A stretch of DNA of 48,227 bases from Deltaproteobacteria bacterium (GTDB taxonomy: Bacteria; Desulfobacterota; Binatia; DP-6), in NCBI GenBank assembly GCA_005888095.1, contig VBKF01000118.1:1-48227 (forward strand), written 5' to 3'. The notes beneath the pieces are model-generated. The model was not told the DNA's origin. It did no database searches and was given only the letters and a program-made list of their open reading frames with translations. The position numbers were made by a program, and so were the translations under genes. Below are positions 34,001 to 41,700 of this stretch, in pieces. Position 1 is the first letter of the stretch; each line of letters begins with the position of its first letter.

Positions 34001-34322
34001 GCTCGTACTCGAAGGGCCACTCTCCCGCGTAGTCCTCGACGAAGAAATCGAAGGGGTTGAAGGCGGAGAGCGCCGCGACCAGGTCCACGGTCACGACGAA
34101 CTCACGCACCTCGCCGGGGAACACCACGCGCGCCTGCCAGTTGCCGAACGGGTCCTGCTGCCAGTTCAGGAAGTGGGGCCGGGGCTCGACCTTGAGCGAG
34201 TACGAGACGACCGGGGTCCTGGTGTGCGGCGCGGGCCGCAGTCGGACGGTCTGGGGAGACAGGGAGACGAGCCGGTCGTACCGGTAGGCCGTGCGATGAC
34301 GGAGCGCGACTTGTACGCTCAC
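31068..34322 (-). CDS. Large transglutaminase-like protein with DUF2126 region
   Basis: The GTG at 34322 (VSVQVALRHRTAYRYD) is chosen; GGGGAG lies just before it and homologous proteins start at this beta-strand. The 1084-residue product has an N-terminal transglutaminase-associated domain, then a core with C180 (GSCRDSGWLLV), H229 (DLHAWAEV) and D245 (GLDPTSG), a papain-like triad. The rest (about 320-1084) is the DUF2126-type extension, with MGGEPTFVSLDD, VGTGGGNHIVVG and NTHRTEFCIDKLYAP. It is the first gene of the ATP-grasp/alpha-E operon. It may cleave or transfer peptide amides. Confidence 0.92.
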   Translation of the reverse strand: MSVQVALRHRTAYRYDRLVSLSPQTVRLRPAPHTRTPVVSYSLKVEPRPHFLNWQQDPFGNWQARVVFPGEVREFVVTVDLVAALSAFNPFDFFVEDYAGEWPFEYERSLEADLRPYLRREPAGPRLQALLASLPRGPCKTVDFLVTLNQRLQREVRYLIRLEPGVQTPEDTLAKASGSCRDSGWLLVQSLRHIGLAARFVSGYLIQLEQDVKSLDGPSGPERDFTDLHAWAEVFVPGAGWLGLDPTSGLFAAEGHLPLAATPEPQTAAAITGTVEECEVDFSHEMSVSRIAESPRSTRPYTEEQWAAIDALGDAVERRLRADDVRLTMGGEPTFVSLDDMEGEEWNVAAVGPTKERLAAALIQRLRERLAPGGLVTYGQGKWYPGESLPRWVYSLYWRRDGQPLWRLPAPTSAAPATEELAARFARRLAERLGVDPACALPAYEDPFHYLLKERRLPVNVDPLDNRLRDPEDRARLAQVFERGLGTPRGHVLPLQRSDARWLSERWTFRGGSLFLTPGDSPVGLRLPLDQLPWLPASDFPSVLARDPTAPQGPLPDVEPRRQPYPQTSRDRRRDGPRDGEALAVRTALVVEARDGFLNVFLPPVATAEDYIDLIAAIEDVAAELEAPVRIEGYPLPPHPDLNRIQITPDPGVIEVNIHPAHSWGELRENTLAVYEEARLARLTAEKFLIDGRAVGTGGGNHIVVGAAHPLDSPFLRRPDLLGSLLRYWQNHPSLSYLFSGLFIGPTSQHPRVDEARDNQLYELEIALATLPPRGSEFPPWLVDRILRHLLVDVAGNTHRTEFCIDKLYAPESASGRLGLVELRSFEMPPHPRMSLVQQLLVRALLAWFWDEPYRRALVRWGSMLHDCFLLPHFIWMDFTEVVADLDRAGFPFRLEWFEAQYEFRFPRYGAARYGDVEIEVRHALEPWPVLGEEPGATGTTRYVDSSLERLQITASGLTPGRHWVTCNGRALPLASTGTAGVQVAGVRYRAWQPWACLHPTIGVHTPLAFDLYDTWSGRALGGCTYHVAHPAGRSYEAFPVNAREAESRRLSRFEPFGHTPGAYAATPPRVDPEHPSTLDLRRA

Positions 34323-34449
34323 GGCTCCCCGAGGACCGGAGCAAGCCACGTGCCCGAGCAGCAGCCGGTTTTCGTCAGCATCCACCCCTCCCGAGCGCCC
34401 GTTTCTTCGGCAGGCGACCGTCTTTTCAGCAGCACGACGGCGGTTCCCG

Positions 34450-36228
34450 TCATCGCCGCAGCAGGGACGAGCCGCGCATCCCTTCGGGCGGGGCAAAGCC
34501 CATCACGTCCGTCACGGTTGGCACGATGTCGTAGTACGAGACCGCGAGCGGCGCGTCCCGATGAGGGAATGACGGACCCGCCGCGATCAAGATTCCACGG
34601 GCGCTGTGCCAACCTCTCCACATCGGATGGGTCAGATTCGCCTCGAAGCCGTGATCGGAGAGGACGATCACGTTGGGCGCCTGGCCGTAAGCGGCGATGA
34701 GACGGCCCAGGGTACGATCGACGAAGGCGAGGTAGCGGTCCACCACCGGACCGAGCTCGGCGCTGTCCTCCGCCGCCGGTCGCATCTGGCCGTAGTCCTC
34801 GGGGAATCGATACTGCCAGAACGCGTGGCAGACCTTGTCGAAGCCGGGCAGGTAGACCGCCAGTACGGGCAGGTCCGGGCGGACGTGAATCAGCCGCTCG
34901 GCAGATTCCAGGGTCCGGCGGTCGATTTCCACGGCAATGCCCAGCACGTTGATCGGATTCACGACCGCGTCTGCCGGCGGGGGTCGATCGACGCGCGGGA
35001 GGAGCTCGGCGAGCAGTCGTCCATCGGGAGGCTCGTCGTCGGAAAACGGTGCCAGTAGCCCGGCGCGCCGCGCCGCCGCCGTGGCGATGTCCGGCCCGCG
35101 AGCAGGGCGCGAGCTGCCGAGCTGCCAGGTGTCGCGGCCGGCCCAGCTGGAGACGACGAACTCCGCTTCGCCTCCGGCGGGATACGTGAAGTCGAAGCGG
35201 ATCACCCCCGTCTCGACGCCGGCTCTCGAAAGCATCTCCCACACCGGCGGCGAGTGCAGGGCCCGACGCGGTGGATGCCGGATGTGGACGACTCCCCAAT
35301 CGGACAGCGTGAACTCGAGCAGGAAGAAGGGATCGAGCAGCAGGTCGACATCCGTCGGTGCGACGAGATCCGGAAGGCCCGGCACCTCCACCATCATGTC
35401 ACCGAAGACTCCGTTCTCTTCCGGCGAATGAGCGGTGAGGATGGCCGCCCAGGCCGGCACCGACCAGTAGGGCGGCCAAACCGCCTGCATGTTGCCACGG
35501 ATCCCCTCCGAGACGAGGCGCCCGAACGTGGGGAGGGCGCCCCGGGCCAGCATGGGCTCGAGCGTCTCCCAGTTGCCTCCGTCGAGACCGACGAACAGGA
35601 GAGGCGGCGCGCCACCCGTCGCGCCCGGGCGCGCGATGAGCGTCGTCGCGCTCGGGCTTTCCGGCCTGGCCGGGATGGACACGCGGAGCGGGAGGACGGC
35701 CGCGCCGGCGAGCGCCGTCGCAGCGAGGCCAACCGCGAGCGAGGTTGTCGGCGGCCGGGCCCGACGCCCGAGGACCCAGCCGTAGGCGAGGCGGAGGACC
35801 ACGCAGAAGACGAGATACGCTCCGATCGCTGCCGGCGCGTATCTCGCGTAGTGCTTGGCGCTCACGACGTGCTTGAAGGTCCCGGATTCGACGGCGGCCG
35901 CCGCCGCAAGGTAGACGGGCGGTAAGAGCGCCCCCATCGTCAGACCGACGGTCCACCCGACATCGCGATAGAGACGCCGCCGGCCAACCTGCCATCCGAC
36001 GACGATCAGGGCCGCAAGGAGCGAGCAGAGCGCCCCGATGGCGCCGAACACCCCGAGGAGCACGGCGGCGAACGTCAGCCAGCCGAGCGCGGTGCTCGGG
36101 TCTGCGTGGTGGTCCTGCAGGAGGCGCGGCGCAAAGAGGCACAGGCCCATCGCTGCACCCCAGAGCGCACCCCATCCCAGCACGCCGAGAATGAAACGCA
36201 GCGCGCCGTTGATGGATCTGCCTGCCAC
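34450..36228 (-). CDS. Membrane-anchored phosphodiesterase / nucleotide pyrophosphatase-like protein
   Basis: The 592-residue product has about five membrane helices in its first 180 residues. An alkaline-phosphatase-superfamily domain follows: D216 in FVGLDGGNWE, the probable nucleophile region YWSVPAWAAIL near 254-264, then GFDKVCHAFW, LSDHGFEANL and GWHSARG supplying the Asp and His ligands of two metals. The catalytic part should be outside the cytoplasm. It may act on nucleotides or phospholipid-like molecules. It lies 127 bp upstream of the transglutaminase gene on the same strand, so it could belong to the Anbu-associated unit, but this is not typical of those operons. Confidence 0.85.
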   Translation of the reverse strand: MAGRSINGALRFILGVLGWGALWGAAMGLCLFAPRLLQDHHADPSTALGWLTFAAVLLGVFGAIGALCSLLAALIVVGWQVGRRRLYRDVGWTVGLTMGALLPPVYLAAAAAVESGTFKHVVSAKHYARYAPAAIGAYLVFCVVLRLAYGWVLGRRARPPTTSLAVGLAATALAGAAVLPLRVSIPARPESPSATTLIARPGATGGAPPLLFVGLDGGNWETLEPMLARGALPTFGRLVSEGIRGNMQAVWPPYWSVPAWAAILTAHSPEENGVFGDMMVEVPGLPDLVAPTDVDLLLDPFFLLEFTLSDWGVVHIRHPPRRALHSPPVWEMLSRAGVETGVIRFDFTYPAGGEAEFVVSSWAGRDTWQLGSSRPARGPDIATAAARRAGLLAPFSDDEPPDGRLLAELLPRVDRPPPADAVVNPINVLGIAVEIDRRTLESAERLIHVRPDLPVLAVYLPGFDKVCHAFWQYRFPEDYGQMRPAAEDSAELGPVVDRYLAFVDRTLGRLIAAYGQAPNVIVLSDHGFEANLTHPMWRGWHSARGILIAAGPSFPHRDAPLAVSYYDIVPTVTDVMGFAPPEGMRGSSLLRR

Positions 36229-36353
36229 CGCCGCCCCTACCTCCTCTCCTCGTGCTGTCGGAGGATACTAGCGGATAGCGCTCGATGGACAAGCGAGGCG
36301 AAGGAACGACCTGTCGCAACGAGTTCGCGCCTCGCGTGTTCGCCGCGGGGCGC

Positions 36354-37430
36354 ATGGGACCGATCCGTGCGGCGCTCCTGCTTTCCCTGGGTGCATTGGT
36401 GCTCGCCGCACAGCTTGGGGCGGCCACCAAGGCCGTGCTCGTGGGACCGGACGGCACCCTGACCTTCCGCGACATGGAAAGCGGGACCGACACCACCACC
36501 GTGACGGCCGGCGACCGCGTCCAGTGGCAGTGGGTGTCGGGCTTTCACTCGACCAGCCGGTTCGACGCCCCCGAGACCTGGGACTCCGGCGTGCAGTCCG
36601 CGCCCTTCTCGTTCTCACGGCGTTTCGTCGTTCCCGGCACCTACCCGTACGTCTGCACGGTCCACGAATTTCTCGGGATGACCGGCACGGTGGTGGTGCT
36701 GCCCGCGACCTCGACGACTGGGCCGCCAACCTCGACCACGACGGTCACGTCGACGACTGTCACGACGACCACCACCCTGCCTGCGGTGCTCCAGTGCGAG
36801 GACACGGTGGCCCGACGGCTCGCGACGCTCGGAACCGACATCGTCGGCTGTCACATCCGGACGGCTCGCCGCGTCCTTCGACGCCAAGGTATCCGGCAGG
36901 CGGCCTGCGAGCGCCACGCGCGGGCGCGGTATGCGCGCGCGGTCCGCAAGCTCAACCCCGGCCGCTGCCCAGGGTGCCTGCTCGGCAACCTCGCCCCCTT
37001 CCGAGATCGGATGACGTCGCTGCTCGACGATCTCGCCCCCCGCGTGTTCTGTGCGCCCGGCCTGCCCGTCGCCGGGTCGCAGCCGGCGGCCCGGCGGCTG
37101 CACCGGTGCGAGGACGGGACCGCGAGACAGCTCGCCGGGCTGCTCCGCGCTCTGGTCCGCTGCCGCATTCGGGCGGCCGACGCCCCGTTCACGGGACAGC
37201 CGGTTGACGAGATCGCGTGCATAGCAGCGGCGAAGGACCGGTTTGACGGCGCCATCGGGAAGCTCCGCCTGGGTCTGTGCCCACCCTGTCTGGACCCCGG
37301 CCGCCTCCGCGACGAGTTGGAGTCGGCGGTCGGTGGGTTGGGCGCCGCCGTGTACTGCGCCGCTTCGTGGGCCCAACCCGCAAATCGGCGGGCATTCCCG
37401 CTTCCTCGCCGGAGCCTCCGGGCCGCTTGA
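36354..37430 (+). CDS. Exported cupredoxin with Thr linker and duplicated Cys-rich tail
   Basis: The start at 36354 (MGPIRAALLL) is chosen because a signal peptide follows; the longer frame from 36285 would hide it. The 358-residue product has a plastocyanin-like domain (25-118) with H65, C101, H104 and M109 in FHST and YVCTVHEFLGM, a full type 1 copper site. A Thr/Ser linker (about 118-142) leads to two tandem repeats of about 85 residues, each spaced C-x17-C-x18-C-x19-CxxC-x22-24-C. The repeats look helical and basic; the family is unknown to me. The protein may be an electron carrier tethered to another partner. Confidence 0.85.
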   Translation: MGPIRAALLLSLGALVLAAQLGAATKAVLVGPDGTLTFRDMESGTDTTTVTAGDRVQWQWVSGFHSTSRFDAPETWDSGVQSAPFSFSRRFVVPGTYPYVCTVHEFLGMTGTVVVLPATSTTGPPTSTTTVTSTTVTTTTTLPAVLQCEDTVARRLATLGTDIVGCHIRTARRVLRRQGIRQAACERHARARYARAVRKLNPGRCPGCLLGNLAPFRDRMTSLLDDLAPRVFCAPGLPVAGSQPAARRLHRCEDGTARQLAGLLRALVRCRIRAADAPFTGQPVDEIACIAAAKDRFDGAIGKLRLGLCPPCLDPGRLRDELESAVGGLGAAVYCAASWAQPANRRAFPLPRRSLRAA

Positions 37431-37534
37431 CACGATCGTGAGCGCGGCGCTAGAGGGCGTCTTGTCAGCAAGGAAGCTCGGCAAATCTGCCGCTAGCTCC
37501 GGAGCGTGCTCGGACGGCATCGGGGGGCTCGCCG

Positions 37535-38167
37535 ATGAGAGAGGTGACTGCGCAGCGCTTCGGGTGCTGGCACGGTGCGCTGCTGATCGTCTCGCTGGTC
37601 GCGACGACCGGCTGCCTGCTCTATCGAGGCGACAGGCAGCCGAACCTCATCGGAACGGGAGCCAGGGCAACGGCGCCGGACGCACCCCGCATCGAAGTCG
37701 TCCTCCACCATCGGCACACGATCGACGGGAAGGATGCAGGCGGCCAGGCCACGGAGTTGACGTTCAAGCAGATGAAGAGTTCGTGGGAGAGGGTGCAGAA
37801 GGAGACCCCCTTCCTCGCCAACGCAGGAAGCGGCATTGCCAAGGCGGACTTCGTACTCGATCTCGACACGGAGGTCGCGGAGCACGGGAAAGTAGCCGCG
37901 ATCGTCTCGGGTGCGACGCTTCTGCTCTTCCCCGGCTTCATCTCGTCCAACGTCATGGTGAAGGCGACGCTCAAGAATCCGACGGGCGAGACGCTCGGGA
38001 CGCACGAGGCCTCCGGCCAGGTGAAGGGCATTTTCCACCTCCTGTTCGCACCGATCCTTCCGATCGTGGCCATCACCGCGCCGGGAAAGGAGCTATACGA
38101 CGACACCTTTCGTGACGTGCTGATCCAGGTGGCGGGGGACCTCGGGCGAAGCGATGCGCCTCGCTGA
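37535..38167 (+). CDS. Probable lipoprotein of unknown function (first of an overlapping pair)
   Basis: A 210-residue protein. The N-terminus (LLIVSLVATTGC) has a hydrophobic segment ending in a Cys that fits a lipoprotein signal, although the lipobox is not canonical. A GGGGGG run sits 7 bases before the ATG. The mature part is beta-rich with hydrophobic stretches near 125-140 (VAAIVSGATLLLFPGFI) and near 165-180. I recognise no family. It ends 14 bases inside the next gene, in another frame, so the two are translationally coupled. Confidence 0.7.
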   Translation: MREVTAQRFGCWHGALLIVSLVATTGCLLYRGDRQPNLIGTGARATAPDAPRIEVVLHHRHTIDGKDAGGQATELTFKQMKSSWERVQKETPFLANAGSGIAKADFVLDLDTEVAEHGKVAAIVSGATLLLFPGFISSNVMVKATLKNPTGETLGTHEASGQVKGIFHLLFAPILPIVAITAPGKELYDDTFRDVLIQVAGDLGRSDAPR

Positions 38168-38765
38168 GCTGATCGCTGCAGCCGGGCCGTTGCTCGTTGG
38201 TACAGGCTGCACGCAGATATCGCTCGACAACCCGCTACGCTACCGGGACGTCGCACCCGAGGAGCGACTTCACGTTCCGTGCTACTACGCACTCGATCCG
38301 GCGACCGACGCCCTAGTCCTGAAGGAGGGCGGCTACCGCGTCAAGATGGGGCCTGCCATCGCGGAGCAGATGCGGGCCGCGCTCGCTGGCCTGTGCCGAG
38401 GAACGGGGCGGGTGCGTGACCGGGAGGAGTTCCTCGGGCTCACCCGCGACGAGCCGGCCGTGCTGTTTGCCGTGACGGCGACCGCCAAGATGGACGCCAA
38501 GCTCTTCACGTGGGCGGTCAACGCCGGGCGCATCGAGGGGCAAGCGCTGGTTGCGGGGCCCGGCGACGCCGAGCCGCTGCGTTACCCGTACTCGGGGAGC
38601 GGCGAGAAACGGCAATACTTCGCGGAGGCCGGATCCGGTGCGGAGGGTCTACGCCGTGCACTCGGTGAAGCGACCCAGGATCTTGCAGATGCGGCGAGAA
38701 GGGACCGCGCACTGATCGAGCGCCTCGCGCACGCGACGAGGGCGGTCAAACCCGCCGCGCCGTAG
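38154..38765 (+). CDS. Probable lipoprotein of unknown function (second of an overlapping pair)
   Basis: A 203-residue protein that starts within the last codons of the preceding gene. The leader LIAAAGPLLVGTGC ends in a Cys suited to lipidation. The mature part is mixed alpha/beta, with AEQMRAALAGLCRGTGRV and a charged C-terminal helix (about 165-203). No motif was recognised. The close overlap suggests the two products work together at the membrane. Confidence 0.7.
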   Translation: MRLAELIAAAGPLLVGTGCTQISLDNPLRYRDVAPEERLHVPCYYALDPATDALVLKEGGYRVKMGPAIAEQMRAALAGLCRGTGRVRDREEFLGLTRDEPAVLFAVTATAKMDAKLFTWAVNAGRIEGQALVAGPGDAEPLRYPYSGSGEKRQYFAEAGSGAEGLRRALGEATQDLADAARRDRALIERLAHATRAVKPAAP

Positions 38766-38780
38766 GGATTCGGCGCGCTT

Positions 38781-41700
38781 CTATAGCGCAACGTTGCTCA
38801 GGGCCGAGATGTTGCCCGCCACGTCCAGGGTGCGAATGGCAAAGTAGACGGTCGAGCCGGAGACCCCGCCGACCACCATGCTCTGCTGCGAGCCTGCCGG
38901 CTCGGGAGCGGGCGCTCCCGCCAGCGAGGTCGCGGACCAGAAGCTCGAAGAGGTGATCGGCTGGTTCGACCACCTCACGTCGTAGCGGTCGGCCGTGCCG
39001 ACCATGTAGTCGTCGCCCGGCGCCGTCCAGGCCAGCTGAGGCTGTGGACCTCCCACGACGCGCAGGTCCAGGATGGAGGCAGGCCGCCGGGCATCGACAC
39101 CGTAGGTGCCCGTGTTGTGCTCGTCGTGGCGGTAGTGCCACCAGCTATCGTTCAGCGCCGTGTCCCCGGCCACCTTCCAGGTGAAGACAAATCCTTCGCG
39201 CGTCGGAATCGCGTAGACGAGCTGACCGTTCATCAACGGGTCGGCGACCACGCCCGCGAAGGCCTGCCACTGCCCGGTGTACTTGGGGAACCCGGGCGCC
39301 TCCAGCCCGCTCGCCTGGAAGGCGTGGATGAAATAGGTGTCGTTGCCTTCGATGGCCGAGCGGCCGAGGCCGAGCCCTGCCACGTCCGCCGTGATCGGCG
39401 AGGCATAGAAGGGGAAGCCGTCGACGCGCCTGGGCCAGCCCGGAAGGACCTGGCCGTCGCGCGGGTCCCAGGCCTTCTCGTAGACCTGGGGCAGGCCGGC
39501 GACGCCCGGGACCTGCAGCGAGGCCACGATCGACTCCACTCCGGTGTTGTTCATGATGAAGGCGGGTGTGCCGGTGCCGTAGAGATCACCGAGGCCGCCG
39601 GTGCCGGTGAGGACGAGCGTGTGGCTATCCCCGGGGCGGTAGGGGGGAAGCGACGAGCAGTCGGAACTGGGGCAGGAGAAGTCGAACCGCCGCTCGACGC
39701 TGCCGTCGGGCTTGATCGAGTAGACGCCGCCGGTGATCGGCCCGGTGATGATGCGCGGCCCGCTGCCGAAGTCGGCGATGGCTGGCGGGCTGGTCGACTC
39801 GCCGACGAAGTCGATCGACTGGTCATAGGCGAAGGATGCGCTCTGCACGGTGACCGGCCAGGTCCCATCCGGCGGGTGGATGTACGGACCGCCGGGGTGG
39901 TTGTTGCCGTCGGCGTAGAGGCCGTACAGCCAGGTCGCGGCGGCGTCGTTGCTTGGATTGAAGCCCAGGAGCGACGTGCCCAGGTCCTCGGTGCTGCTTC
40001 CCTGACCGTTCGACTCGAAGGAGGGCACGAACACCTGCGGAGCCCCGAGGCCGAGGACGTCGGCGACCGCGACCGGGTACATCAGCTTCGGATCCCTGAT
40101 GTAGCTCCCCGGGTCGACGGTGCCTCCCTGATCGGTCAAGTAGGAGGCCGGCAGCTTGATCTCGACCGGCCAGCCCGGCACCGTGGCTCCGTCCGGACGG
40201 AACGCGTAGACGAAGCCGTCGAAAGCGGTCATGAGGATGTCGAGCTGGCCGGTCCCTTCGAGGTCGGCCAGCACGGGCGGTGACCAGTTGCCCCGGTCCG
40301 GGTTTCGGCTGTGTCCGGTGGCGGCGCGAGGCGTTGGTACCGCCGTGAAGGGCTCCCAGTTGGCGCGGTCCTGGCCCACCGGGAAGCCGGGCAGCAGGCG
40401 CCCGCGGCTGTCCCAGGCGTAGACCTCGCCGTTGGTGCTGGTGGCGACGATCTCCAACTCGCCGTGGTGGAAGAGGTCACCCACCGCGGCGCCACCCGAG
40501 AGCGGGTCGCGCACGTTCGCCAGGTTGGCGTTCCGATAGGCGCGGGCGCGGTAGTTCTCGGGGTTGAGGGGGTCGAGCTGCTTGAGCATCTCGGTGTGGA
40601 CGGGGAAGCCCGGCACCTCGGTGCCGTCCGGCCGCCAGGCGTTCACCTCGCCGTTGCCGTTGGGGACGATCAGGTCGAGCTCGTGCCTGCCCTCGAGGTC
40701 GGCATAGGTCGGGGCCGCGTCGCCGTCGGCCCTGTCGACGCTCTTGGGGTAGCCCGGCATCAGGTCGGGGTCGTGGCGCAGGCCGACGCTGCGGCGGTCC
40801 TCGGCCTTGATGCCGTTGGCGTCGTTCACGCGGAGCCGGATGGTCATGGTGTACTGCTCCGCCCCGTCGGGCTGCAGGGTGGTGAGGGGCGTGTGGGTGT
40901 AGAAGCTCGGCGGAACCTGTTTCAGGTCGATGGTTCCGAGCTTCCCCGAGATGCCGGTGCTCGCCGTACGGCCGGCCACGGTGTGGAAGTCGCCGTCGGC
41001 GGGATCGGCGCCCAGCGCCCACTCGAGCACATAGCTGACCGAGCCGCCGGAGTTGAACCTCGAGCGGGCGAGGCTACCGTCCACCTCGAGCTGCGGCGTA
41101 ACCGTGGGGTCAACGTACGAGTACCACTGGGGGGCGGTGATGTCCGCGGTGGGCGGGATGCGCCCGGCCATGATCATCGCCGTCGCCGCGCCCACGTCCG
41201 GCCGCCCGTAGCCGTACTGCGTGGACCAGTTGGTGTGGGTAGCGTCGGTGGCGCTGTTCGGGTTGCCCGGCCACTGCGGCTGCTTCGTCCCGGGCGGCGC
41301 CCCGGGGCCCTCCGGCTGCGGCGGCTGGGCGTTCGGGATGATCGGCTGGGCGGTGTCCATCAGCACCTGCTTGATCTCGTTCGGGGTGAGCCGATCGAAG
41401 CCCGGAACCAGGCCGGTGTCCCGGAGGTTGAGCGCGGCCGACTGGACCATTGCCAGGATCCCGGCCTGGAAGGGTGTCGCGCCCGAGGTCGTGTACTCGC
41501 CCCCCGAGAAGACGTTGTGCGTGCCGTAGCTCGTGATGTTGCTGCGGGAACGGAACCAGCTCGTGCTGCTCCCGGTCAGGTCCATGGCCGCCGAGTTGCC
41601 GGGCAGAGCGTGATCCCAGAGCATCCCGTCGGTGTGGTCCATGGCGTCGAAATCGTTGGAGTCGAGCGACATCACGACCCCGTGCTCGTAGGCGTAGTTG

